Of a stretch of DNA of 64,000 bases, positions 53,369 to 61,195 are shown piece by piece; the first letter of the stretch is position 1, and each line of letters opens with the position of its first letter. The DNA comes from Alphaproteobacteria bacterium (GTDB lineage: Bacteria; Pseudomonadota; Alphaproteobacteria; Micavibrionales; Micavibrionaceae): the NCBI GenBank assembly GCA_016699735.1, contig CP065008.1:1364001-1428000 (forward strand). Direction: 5' to 3'. The notes below the pieces were generated by a model, which did no database searches, had not been told where the DNA came from, and worked only from the letters and a program-made list of their open reading frames with translations. Position numbers and translations under genes: made by a program.

Positions 53369-54939
53369 CGGACATGGGCAGCGGCGAAAGAGAACCTTTT
53401 AATAACACGGTCGTCGAGTGGATCGACTCGCGGATGCCGATTTTCACGATGCTCCAGAAGGAATACGGCGTATTCCCGGCGCCCAAAAACTTTAACTACT
53501 TGTGGAATTTCGGCGCAATCGCCATGTTCATGCTGGTCACCATGATCGCCACCGGCCTTGTCCTCGCCATGCACTATACCGCTAACACGGAGTTGGCCTT
53601 CGACAGCGTCGAGCGCATCATGCGCGACGTCAACGGCGGCTGGCTGATCCGTTATATCCATATGAACGGCGCGTCGTTCTTTTTCATCGCCGTCTATATC
53701 CATATTTTCCGGGGTATGTATTACGGTTCCTACAAAAAACCCCGCGAACTGCTCTGGATTCTCGGCGCTTTGATTTTCCTGCTGATGATGGCCACGGCCT
53801 TCCTTGGCTACGTTCTTCCATGGGGCCAGATGAGCCTCTGGGGCGCGACCGTGATCACCGGATTTTTCACGGCGATTCCCTATTTTGGCGAAGATCTGCA
53901 AACCCTTCTTCTTGGCGGCTTTTCGGTCGATAACCCGACCCTGACCCGCTTTTTCGCTCTGCATTACCTTCTGCCCTTCGTGATCTTCGCGGTCGTGTTC
54001 CTGCACATCTGGGCGCTGCACGTTACCGGCTCCAACAACCCGCTGGGCATCGACACCAAGGGGCCGCAGGACACCTTACCCTTCCACCCCTATTACACGA
54101 TCAAGGATTCGTTCGGTCTTCTGGTGTTCATCATCATCTATTGCGTCTTTATCTTCTTTATGCCCGATGTGCTGGGGCACCCCGATAACTATATCAAGGC
54201 CAACCCGCTGGTCACCCCGCCGCACATCGTGCCCGAATGGTATTTCCTACCCTTCTATGCGATCCTGAGAGCTATTACTTTTGGTACGAACCTGTATCTT
54301 ATTGGTTCACTTCTGTGCGCGGCTTATGCTTTTTATTCTTGGATGCTCAAAAATGAAAAAGGGGAGTCTCTTTTATCTTGGTGTTATCTGCCATGCCTGA
54401 TAGCCGCAGCGGTTTTGGCAATACCTGGATGCATTATCGCCTTTGTGCCGATAGTTGAAGGCAGTTTTATAGAAAAATTGCGTTACATATTCAGTTTTGA
54501 TTTTTTAATATCCGACGATTTACGCGGAACAAAAGCAGGATTTGAAAAGCGGGCAAATATTGACATGGTGCTAATACCCATCCCGGCTAAACTCGGCGGC
54601 GTTCTCGCGATGTTCGGCTCGGTCGCGATGCTTTTCGTCCTGCCGTGGCTGGACACGCATCCGGTCCGCAGCGCCCGTTACCGCCCGCTCTATAAGCTGT
54701 GCTTCCTCCTTCTGGTCGTTATTTTCCTTGTCCTGGGCTATGTAGGGTCGCAACCCGCTGACGCGTCAGTAATGGGCGTTCCCTTAATTCTCGTCGGTCT
54801 GGCGGGCACGGGTTACTACTATATGTATTTCCTCGTCCTCCTGCCCTTGCTCAGCCGCTTCGAGAAAACCAAGCCGCTGCCCGAAAGCATCCATCAGGCT
54901 GTTCTGAGCAAGCAAGTTAATGTGGAGGCGAAAATATGA
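53365..54939 (+). CDS. petB: Cytochrome b subunit PetB with a large in-frame insertion
   Basis: It has 524 residues, about 100 longer than usual. Heme ligands are H99/H113 and H200/H214. The Qo motif PEWY is at 290-293, followed by FLPFYAILRAI. In relatives this runs almost directly into the helix starting PAKLGGVLAMFGS; here residues ~305-406 (54277-54582) intervene. The insertion has two hydrophobic segments (about 308-328 and 338-363), then a polar stretch, and AT-rich codon use unlike both flanks. The frame is intact and all catalytic residues remain. It overlaps petA and petC. Confidence 0.95.
   Translation: MTDMGSGEREPFNNTVVEWIDSRMPIFTMLQKEYGVFPAPKNFNYLWNFGAIAMFMLVTMIATGLVLAMHYTANTELAFDSVERIMRDVNGGWLIRYIHMNGASFFFIAVYIHIFRGMYYGSYKKPRELLWILGALIFLLMMATAFLGYVLPWGQMSLWGATVITGFFTAIPYFGEDLQTLLLGGFSVDNPTLTRFFALHYLLPFVIFAVVFLHIWALHVTGSNNPLGIDTKGPQDTLPFHPYYTIKDSFGLLVFIIIYCVFIFFMPDVLGHPDNYIKANPLVTPPHIVPEWYFLPFYAILRAITFGTNLYLIGSLLCAAYAFYSWMLKNEKGESLLSWCYLPCLIAAAVLAIPGCIIAFVPIVEGSFIEKLRYIFSFDFLISDDLRGTKAGFEKRANIDMVLIPIPAKLGGVLAMFGSVAMLFVLPWLDTHPVRSARYRPLYKLCFLLLVVIFLVLGYVGSQPADASVMGVPLILVGLAGTGYYYMYFLVLLPLLSRFEKTKPLPESIHQAVLSKQVNVEAKI
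54277..54582 (+). other. AT-rich insertion within petB (ef-loop position)
   Basis: About 102 codons, mostly ending in A or T, placed between AILRAI and PAKLGGV of cytochrome b. They encode LYLIGSLLCAAYAFYSWML and LIAAAVLAIPGCIIAFVPIV as likely membrane helices, then a charged region (EKLRYIFSFDFL to KAGFEKRANIDM). Two helices keep the downstream topology unchanged. Three cysteines lie in it. I see no flanking repeats and no intein splice motifs. Confidence 0.8.
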
Positions 54940-55703
54940 TCCGCGTACTCGCCTGCCTTCTCGCCGCTCTGATCTGCCTGTCCTCAGGAGGAACCGCACA
55001 CGCCTCCGAAGCCGGAGAACCGCTGCCGGACATCAACTGGACCTTCGATGGCCCGACCGGAAGCTACGACCGCGCCGCCCTGCAGCGCGGCTACAAGATT
55101 TATCGCGAGGTTTGTTCCTCCTGCCACTCTATGAAGCTCCTGTACTACCGTAATCTTGAGGCTCTGGGCTATAACGAGGCACAGATCAAAAATATCGCCA
55201 AGGAATACACCTACATAGACGGCCCGAACGACGAGGGCGATATGTTCGAGCGCCCCGGCCTGCCCAGCGATCCCTTCAAATCGCCCTACGAAAACGATAA
55301 GCAGGGCGCCGCCGCCAACAACAACGCCCTTCCGCCCGATCTCTCCCTTATGGCCAAGGCCCGCGTCGGCGGACCGGATTATATCTTCGCCCTTCTCACG
55401 GGCTACGAGGAACACCCGCCCGAGGGCCACCACCTTCTGCAGGGGCAGCATTGGAACCGTTTTATGTCCGGGAACGTCATCGCCATGGCCCCGCCTCTGG
55501 TTGAGGATCAGGTCGCGTATGAAGATGGTACCCCCCAGACGCTGGAGCAATATGCCAAGGACGTCTCCCATTTCCTCATGTGGGCCGCCGATCCCTACAT
55601 GGAGGACCGCAAACGCACCGGAATAAAGGTCATCCTCTTCCTGCTGGTCTTTGCGGGCATCATGTATGCCTACAAGAAAAAAGTCTGGAAAGACGCGCAT
55701 TAA
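54936..55703 (+). CDS. petC: Cytochrome c1 subunit PetC
   Basis: It has 255 residues. The signal peptide ends AHA near residue 23. Heme c site C60-S-S-C63-H64 is followed by MKLLYYRNLEALGY; the methionine axial ligand is in MSGNVIAMAPPLVED. A C-terminal anchor (IKVILFLLVFAGIMYAY) spans about 229-245. It is last of the operon and overlaps petB by 4 bases. Confidence 0.98.
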   Translation: MIRVLACLLAALICLSSGGTAHASEAGEPLPDINWTFDGPTGSYDRAALQRGYKIYREVCSSCHSMKLLYYRNLEALGYNEAQIKNIAKEYTYIDGPNDEGDMFERPGLPSDPFKSPYENDKQGAAANNNALPPDLSLMAKARVGGPDYIFALLTGYEEHPPEGHHLLQGQHWNRFMSGNVIAMAPPLVEDQVAYEDGTPQTLEQYAKDVSHFLMWAADPYMEDRKRTGIKVILFLLVFAGIMYAYKKKVWKDAH

Positions 55704-55761
55704 AATCTCTGTTTGCCTGAACCGCTTGGCACGATTATTCTCGTGAAAACGGAAGAGATTG

Positions 55762-56313
55762 ATGCGGGACACCAAACAGGAAGTACTCAGATTCTGGTTC
55801 GAGGAAAGCCAGCCCCAGCAGTGGTTTCAGGTCAACGAAAGTTTCGACCGGGAAATCCGGGAACGATTTTTGACGACGTATGAAATGGCGGCCGACGATC
55901 TCTGTCGCGCGTGGGCCAAGGACGCGGAAGGGGCGTTGGCCCTCTGTATCGTCCTCGATCAATTTCCCCGCAATATGTTCCGCAACGGCCCGATGGCCTA
56001 CGCCATGGATCACAAAGCCCTGCTGATCGCCAAGGAGGCCATCCACAAGGGCTTCGACCAGATTCTCTCACCTCAGAAACGCCGCTTCCTCTACCTGCCG
56101 TTCGAGCACAGTGAAGATGTGCAGGATCAGGTCCGTTCGGTCAAACTGTTCGAATCGATGAAAAAAGATGACCCCGTAGGCTACGAATACGCCATCCGCC
56201 ATAAGGAAATCATCGAACGCTTCGGGCGTTTCCCGCACCGCAACATGGATTTAGGCCGGACCAGCACCCCTGAGGAACTTGACTACCTGAACCAGCCAAG
56301 CGCAGGTTTTTGA
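55762..56313 (+). CDS. DUF924-family protein
   Basis: It has 183 residues from the ATG at 55762 (GGAAGAG 4 bases upstream). Family pattern: EVLRFWFEESQPQQWFQVNE, ALALCIVLDQFPRNMFRNGP, LYLPFEHSEDVQDQ and IIERFGRFPHRNMDLGRTST. TPR-like fold, cytoplasmic. The function is unknown. It lies 58 bases after petC. Confidence 0.88.
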   Translation: MRDTKQEVLRFWFEESQPQQWFQVNESFDREIRERFLTTYEMAADDLCRAWAKDAEGALALCIVLDQFPRNMFRNGPMAYAMDHKALLIAKEAIHKGFDQILSPQKRRFLYLPFEHSEDVQDQVRSVKLFESMKKDDPVGYEYAIRHKEIIERFGRFPHRNMDLGRTSTPEELDYLNQPSAGF

Positions 56314-56559
56314 AAGCGTGTCAGTCTAAAAATTAACCTTTCATTAAGCAATATATTGCCATAATATATCTGGTGCGCGAATCTTCGGGTTAGGCCTGAT
56401 CTGAGTGAAATTTTACAACATGAAAAAAACGACATAAACTTCTATTTTATAATCATAAAATAGCTTTAGGTTTTTGAATGTTTTGCCAGAGAAAAAAGTT
56501 TCGTGTAAGCTGAATCATTGTTTAATAGTTTGTTCATAGATAGATGAGGAGAAGTGTAT
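56314..56559. promoter_or_regulatory. AT-rich regulatory gap before the DUF465 gene
   Basis: There are 246 bases, strongly AT-rich. TTAA-CCTTTCA-TTAA (56333-56347) is a perfect CtrA-type box (TTAA-N7-TTAA). A perfect 12-bp palindrome, GCAATATATTGC (56348-56359), abuts it, and CATAATAT just after could be a -10. A second inverted repeat, CTATTTTAT-AATC-ATAAAATAG (56442-56463), lies closer to the gene. Confidence 0.6.
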
Positions 56560-56757
56560 ATGCCTGTTACCGCAGCAACTGCGTCCTTGGAAAACCCCCA
56601 CCTCAAAGCTCTTCAGGAAAAACACGCGGATATCTCCCGCAAAATTGACGAAGCCCGAAAAAGCCCCTCAACCACTGATTTTTACCTCACTCAGCTCAAA
56701 AAGCAGAAGTTGATTATCAAGGAAAAAATTGAAACGATGCGCGAAGCCGTGGGCTGA
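56560..56757 (+). CDS. DUF465 (YdcH-family) small protein
   Basis: It has 65 residues from the ATG at 56560, with GAGGAG 9 bases upstream. The helical hairpin layout is LKALQEKHADISRKIDEARK, then YLTQLKKQKLIIKEKIETM, typical of DUF465. It is cytoplasmic; the function is unknown. It ends in a strong terminator and has a CtrA-type box upstream, so it may be cell-cycle regulated. Confidence 0.85.
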   Translation: MPVTAATASLENPHLKALQEKHADISRKIDEARKSPSTTDFYLTQLKKQKLIIKEKIETMREAVG

Positions 56758-56780
56758 CATACGCTTCCGAGACAATTAAA

Positions 56781-56805
56781 AGCCGGCTGTCTGGCCGGCT
56801 TTTTT
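56781..56805. terminator. Rho-independent terminator after DUF465 gene
   Basis: AGCCGGC (56781-56787) pairs with GCCGGCT (56794-56800), followed by T6. A AAAA run on the other side would also make it work for the convergent trcR. Confidence 0.88.
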
Positions 56806-56824
56806 GATTGCAGGCTGCTAATTA

Positions 56825-57562
56825 CTAGCCCGAAAAAGGGTCTTTATCGTCACCCTCGGAAGCACGATCAGGCTCGGCATTGCCTCCGCCAAGAAAGTTG
56901 GAAAAGTCAAATCCGCCGGATTTGCTTTCGGACTCCTGTTGGTTACGGGCCAGGATTTCCTCTTGCTTGAGCCGTTCGGCGTCCAGCTGGGCCTGAATGG
57001 TCTCAGGATCCTTTCCGGCGGCTTTCAGACCCTTGATGACGGCCTTCTCGAACTCCTGATAGCTGCACAGGCCGAGTTCCGACGGATGGCGCGGGCGCAG
57101 GTTCGGGGTATTCGGGTGGGAACGGTCGCGCACGGAAGCAATGGTGGGCTTGGTCGTGCCGATCAGCTTGCAAAGCTGTGCATCGGTGATTTCGGCATGG
57201 TTCTTGAGGATATAGGCGATTGCATCCGGCTTGTCGCCGCGTTTGGAAATAGGGGTATAGCGTGGTCCCTTGGAGCGGATTTTGACTGAGGGAAGCTCGC
57301 GCTTGGCCATTTTGAGCCGGGTTGCAGGATCATCTTCGCATTTTGCGATTTCCTCAGGGGTCAGTTCGTGGTTTTCGATAGGGTTGCGCCCGACCAGCCC
57401 GCGCCCGATTTCCTCATTCGCTAGCGCCTCGACCTCGATTTCGGTCAAAACCGTGAAATCGGCGATCTGCCGGAAGGTCAGTTTGGTATTTTCGATCAGC
57501 CAGACGGCTGTGGCCTTGGGCATCAGCAGGCTGGGGGATTTTGTTTTCGGAGCGGCTGCCAT
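56825..57562 (-). CDS. trcR: Cell-cycle regulator TrcR (DUF1013)
   Basis: It has 245 residues from the ATG at 57562, with GAGGTGA upstream. The DUF1013 core is PKATAVWLIENTKLTFRQIA, then GRGLVGRNPIENHELTPEEI, KRGDKPDAIAYILKNHAEIT and LIGTTKPTIASVRDRSHPN. The two helix-turn-helix-like parts suggest DNA or polymerase binding. The family is alphaproteobacterial and linked to cell-cycle control. The C-terminus is Gln/Glu-rich. Confidence 0.88.
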   Translation of the reverse strand: MAAAPKTKSPSLLMPKATAVWLIENTKLTFRQIADFTVLTEIEVEALANEEIGRGLVGRNPIENHELTPEEIAKCEDDPATRLKMAKRELPSVKIRSKGPRYTPISKRGDKPDAIAYILKNHAEITDAQLCKLIGTTKPTIASVRDRSHPNTPNLRPRHPSELGLCSYQEFEKAVIKGLKAAGKDPETIQAQLDAERLKQEEILARNQQESESKSGGFDFSNFLGGGNAEPDRASEGDDKDPFSG

Positions 57563-57811
57563 GAACGTCACCTCATAAAAAAAACAGCAATGTTTTGATC
57601 CATAAACCTCATCTAATCGGCGAAATAATCTTCCGGCCGACCCGTCCCAAGGTCAACGTTTTTATCAAACATTATTTAAGGGAACAGGGGGGTTATAAGC
57701 CATCTGCCCCCCTGATGCCAAGTCTTTTTATTATGACCTGCGATGATCTTCGGATTGCATTGTCGGGGTTCCGGCACTAATCTGAAAGACAGAAAACAGG
57801 CGGAGTCCCTT

Positions 57812-57997
57812 ATGTTTGACGAAGAACTGCCCCGCAAGAAGAACGATGGAACCTTTCCCCGCAACCTGGAGCGCCTGTCTGTCGCCGAACTGGGGGAGTA
57901 TGTCCTTGAACTGGAGGGAGAAATTGCCCGCGTTAAGCAGGATATGACGAAGAAGAAAGCCTCGCAGGACGCTGCCTCCACGTTATTTAAATCATGA
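57812..57997 (+). CDS. DUF1192 small protein
   Basis: It has 61 residues from the ATG at 57812 (GGCGGAG upstream). The family pattern is NLERLSVAELGEYVLELEGE followed by IARVKQDMTKKKASQDAAST. It is a short coiled-coil protein common in Alphaproteobacteria; the function is unknown. Confidence 0.85.
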   Translation: MFDEELPRKKNDGTFPRNLERLSVAELGEYVLELEGEIARVKQDMTKKKASQDAASTLFKS

Positions 57998-58029
57998 TGA
58001 ATCCAACCCAAAATCAAAGGCTCTAGATC

Positions 58030-59073
58030 ATGCGTATCGAAGAAGGTTTTAAGCTCGATTTCAAGGACGTCCTGATCCGCCCCAAGCGCTCGACGCTTGT
58101 CAGCCGCAAGGATGTGGATATCAGCCGCGAATATAAGTTCCGCTGGAGCGGACGGAGCTTCAAGGGCGTACCTATTATCGCGGCGAATATGGACGGCGTC
58201 GGCACGATGGCGATGGCCAAGGCCTTTATCAAGGATGGGCATGGGTTGACCGTGGCGCTTCACAAGCACTATCCCCTCGAAGACCTCGTAGAATTCTACA
58301 ACAAAAAAACGGCGGCGGCGGCGTGGTACAGCATCGGCATGACCGAAGCGGATGAAAAGAAGCTGGACTCCTTTATCAAAAAGAAGCCGGGAGTCGTGGA
58401 CAAGCTCTGCGTTGATGTCGCCAACGGTTACAGCGAAGCGTTCGTGGACTTCGTCAAGCGGGTGCGTGAGCGTCACCCCGGCCTGACGATTATGGCCGGA
58501 AACGTTGTGACCGGGGAAATGGTCGAGCAGCTAATTCTCGCCGGTGTGGATGTCGTGAAAGTGGGAATCGGTCCGGGAAGCGTTTGCACGACCCGGAAGA
58601 TGACCGGAGTGGGATACCCGCAGCTTTCGGCCGTGATTGAATGTGCCGATGCGGCGCACGGGCTGAGCGGCTTGATCTGCGCCGACGGCGGCTGCACGGT
58701 TCCGGGGGATATCGCCAAAGCCTTCGGCGGTGGCGCGGATTTCGTGATGCTTGGCGGTATGTTGGCCGGACATGACCAGGCCGAGGAAAAAATCGTCGAG
58801 AAGGACGGCAAGAAGTATGTCACTTTCTACGGCATGAGCAGCAATACGGCCATGAAGCGCCACAAGGGCGGTGTTGCGGAATATCGCGCCAGCGAAGGCA
58901 AGACGGTAAGAATCCCTTACCGCGGCGATGTGGAGGAGAGTTTGCAGGATATTCTCGGTGGCCTGCGTTCGGCCTGTACCTATGTCGGAGCAAAAAAACT
59001 AAAAGAGCTTTCGAAACGCACGACGTTTATCAGGGTTTCGCAGCAACTGAACACGGTCTTCGGCAACGAATAG
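58030..59073 (+). CDS. guaC: GMP reductase GuaC
   Basis: It has 347 residues, the usual length. It deaminates GMP to IMP with NADPH. Catalytic C186 is in VGIGPGSVCTTRKMTGVGYP, and FKDVLIRPKRSTLVSR near the start and ADGGCTVPGDIAKAFGGGAD fit GuaC rather than IMP dehydrogenase; there are no CBS domains. It stands alone after the DUF1192 gene. Confidence 0.95.
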   Translation: MRIEEGFKLDFKDVLIRPKRSTLVSRKDVDISREYKFRWSGRSFKGVPIIAANMDGVGTMAMAKAFIKDGHGLTVALHKHYPLEDLVEFYNKKTAAAAWYSIGMTEADEKKLDSFIKKKPGVVDKLCVDVANGYSEAFVDFVKRVRERHPGLTIMAGNVVTGEMVEQLILAGVDVVKVGIGPGSVCTTRKMTGVGYPQLSAVIECADAAHGLSGLICADGGCTVPGDIAKAFGGGADFVMLGGMLAGHDQAEEKIVEKDGKKYVTFYGMSSNTAMKRHKGGVAEYRASEGKTVRIPYRGDVEESLQDILGGLRSACTYVGAKKLKELSKRTTFIRVSQQLNTVFGNE

Positions 59074-59178
59074 AACAAGGCAAGAAGTTTTTTTTAATTC
59101 TATCCCCAAGCGTTGCTTGCACAGAAGGGCGGCTCTGGTTAAAGTAGCTCTTCTACTGTGAGAGAGGGAAAGCGACCG

Positions 59179-59547
59179 ATGGACGAAATCTTAAAACGCC
59201 TTCAGGAAACCGCGCAGTCTTGCGCCCAGACCTATGAAGAGTGGCGCGGGAAAAAAACCGACAGCAAGGCGCAGGAAAGCCTCCAGAGCGCGATTCACGA
59301 GCTTCGCAAGGTTGCTTCCCGTCTGGAAATTGAGTTAGCCGTACGCGAACGGCAGGACATTGCCAACAAGCCGATTCCCATTCCCTCGCATCGTTCGTCG
59401 AAAGAATCGGTTCCGGATGGCGACGATGACCATCAGGATTTCCAGTCGCCTCAGCATCACCAGCGGTCTTCGCACGATTCGCATGGACAGAAGCGCCGCC
59501 GCCCGCCGCATCGATCCGCGGAGCAGGGCCAAGGGTCAGCGAACTAG
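59179..59547 (+). CDS. Small protein with a His/Arg/Ser-rich tail
   Basis: It has 122 residues from the ATG at 59179 (GAGGGAAAG upstream). The first half is helical (EILKRLQETAQSCAQTYEEW; LQSAIHELRKVASRLEIELA). The second half is disordered, rich in His, Ser, Arg and Gln. It overlaps the 3' end of gloB on the other strand by 4 bases. The tail could bind metal or nucleic acid. I know no characterised homologue. Confidence 0.65.
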   Translation: MDEILKRLQETAQSCAQTYEEWRGKKTDSKAQESLQSAIHELRKVASRLEIELAVRERQDIANKPIPIPSHRSSKESVPDGDDDHQDFQSPQHHQRSSHDSHGQKRRRPPHRSAEQGQGSAN

Positions 59548-60263
59548 AAATTATTCCGTTTCAGGCGGTATTCGCTAAATTTCTCCACGTTTTTGGCGCG
59601 AAGGAAGACGTTCGTTTCTTTTTCGATTCGCAGCGTTGCGGGAACGGTTGGCTTTTTCTGCTGATCGAGAATTCTGACCTCTGCCTGCCGTTTTTTCAGC
59701 GCGGCGTTGTCAGGTTCAATGGAGAGACAGAAATCCGTGGCCTCAAGGGTATATTCATGCCCGCAATAGATTAGCGTTTCGTCGGGCAGGGCGGAGATTT
59801 TCAGCAGGGAATGAAACATCTGCTCCGGCGTCCCTTCGAACAACCGTCCGCAGCCCATCAGGAACAGCGTATCGCCCGTGAATAAGATTCCACTCTTTGC
59901 AAAATAGAAGCATATGGCCCCCGCCGTATGTCCCGGCGTTTCGATAACCTGCATCCTCTCGTCGCCGAGAAAGAACGAATCTCTCTCGGACAGTCCGAAA
60001 TCCTGTGCTGGAATCTTTGATCTTTCATGCTCGGGACCAAAGATTTTGGAGCCGTATTTACCTTTCAAAGCGGCGTTACCCGCCGTATGGTCGCCGTGAT
60101 GATGGGTGTTGAGAATAAAGTCCAGATTCAGCCCGCGCGAGTCCAGATGCTTGCTGATTGGTTCGGCTTCGCCGGGGTCGATCACCGCAGTCACGCCGTC
60201 TTCGGATTGCAGAAGATAGGCGTAGTTGTCTTTCAGAACAGGCAGGATAGTGACGGTGATCAT
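59544..60263 (-). CDS. gloB: Hydroxyacylglutathione hydrolase GloB (glyoxalase II)
   Basis: It has 239 residues. The metallo-beta-lactamase motif is H54-H55-H56-G-D58-H59 (NTHHHGDHTAGN), then ETPGHTAGAICFYFA and FTGDTLFLMGCGRLFEGTPE. The C-terminal HAGH part is YCGHEYTLEATDFCLSIEPD. It hydrolyses S-lactoylglutathione in methylglyoxal removal. The start overlaps the methyltransferase stop by 4 bases. Confidence 0.94.
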   Translation of the reverse strand: MITVTILPVLKDNYAYLLQSEDGVTAVIDPGEAEPISKHLDSRGLNLDFILNTHHHGDHTAGNAALKGKYGSKIFGPEHERSKIPAQDFGLSERDSFFLGDERMQVIETPGHTAGAICFYFAKSGILFTGDTLFLMGCGRLFEGTPEQMFHSLLKISALPDETLIYCGHEYTLEATDFCLSIEPDNAALKKRQAEVRILDQQKKPTVPATLRIEKETNVFLRAKNVEKFSEYRLKRNNF

Positions 60264-61195
60264 GGTTTAGCCTGCTCCCCAGTTTTAATTTCCTCTGTAC
60301 TGAGCGCATCAGCGAGGGAATGTTCCGCGCTGCCCGGACGCAAAGGCTTTTGCTGCGAATCATGCGGCGCCCAGCCGATCAGGAACAGGATTTCAAAGGA
60401 GGCCCGCAATCGCCCGTCCGCTTCGCCGTAACGCTGACGATATATTTCCTCCGCCCGTATGAACAGATTTTTTCCTGTAAAGCTTTTATCCCGGTGCGCC
60501 AGCGCGTTGCTTTCGCCCATGCCCCGCAGGTCGCGCATCAGCGCAAGGAGGTTTGGATAGGTGACCGTCAGAATTTCCGAATCGACGACGGGAAGCGCAT
60601 ATCCCGCTCTCTGTAACAGCGCCCCGGCCTGCTGCTTGTCCGCAAACGGCGCAACGCGGGGGCTTATCCCTCCCCGGAGTTCCATTTCCGCCTCCATCAG
60701 GCAAGCGCGCAACTCATGCAAGGTTTCCCCGCCGAACATCGCCGCCAGAAAAAGCCCGTCGGGCTTCAGGCTGCGCTTGATCTGGATTAAGGCGCCGGGC
60801 AGGTCGTTGACCGTGTGCAGGGTAAGATTGCTTAGGACAAGATCAAGACTTGCGGCAGCAAACGGAAAAAACTCCTCATCGGCGACAACAGAGGAAAAAG
60901 GGAGAGAACTGTAGGGAAGGCAGGAGTCCATTACCACAGCTGAGCCGACTTTCCCCTTGGGGATGACTAAGGATTGAACGGCACGACTGCCCAAAAAAAC
61001 CGCCTTCAAAAAATTCCGGTTGATGACGTGCAGGCGTTCGCCAAGTTCCCGCGCAGACCAATCGAACAGAAATCCATGCGGCGTGAATTTTTCCCGGCAT
61101 CGTTCACGGTTGTGCCGTACACGCTTTCGGTCGAAAACAACGGGCGCAGAGTTATGGGCAAGTGCTGTGTCGGTAATTTTTTGGGCGCTGGTCAT
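60260..61195 (-). CDS. SAM-dependent methyltransferase-fold protein (NDUFAF5/BioC-like)
   Basis: It has 311 residues. The pattern NLTLHTVNDLPGALIQIKRS, LKPDGLFLAAMFGGETLHEL is that of the NDUFAF5 group, which in mitochondria hydroxylates an arginine of complex I rather than methylating. The N-terminal part (VFDRKRVRHNRERC) matches too. The SAM-binding glycine motif is weak. It sits between the large methyltransferase gene (immediately adjacent, TAGATG) and gloB. Confidence 0.78.
   Translation of the reverse strand: MTSAQKITDTALAHNSAPVVFDRKRVRHNRERCREKFTPHGFLFDWSARELGERLHVINRNFLKAVFLGSRAVQSLVIPKGKVGSAVVMDSCLPYSSLPFSSVVADEEFFPFAAASLDLVLSNLTLHTVNDLPGALIQIKRSLKPDGLFLAAMFGGETLHELRACLMEAEMELRGGISPRVAPFADKQQAGALLQRAGYALPVVDSEILTVTYPNLLALMRDLRGMGESNALAHRDKSFTGKNLFIRAEEIYRQRYGEADGRLRASFEILFLIGWAPHDSQQKPLRPGSAEHSLADALSTEEIKTGEQAKP

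Noticed and set aside
54277..54582. Intein, intron or frameshift as explanation of the petB insertion
   Set aside because: No Cys/Ser start or His-Asn end as in inteins, too short for one, no intron features, and the frame runs straight through both joints.
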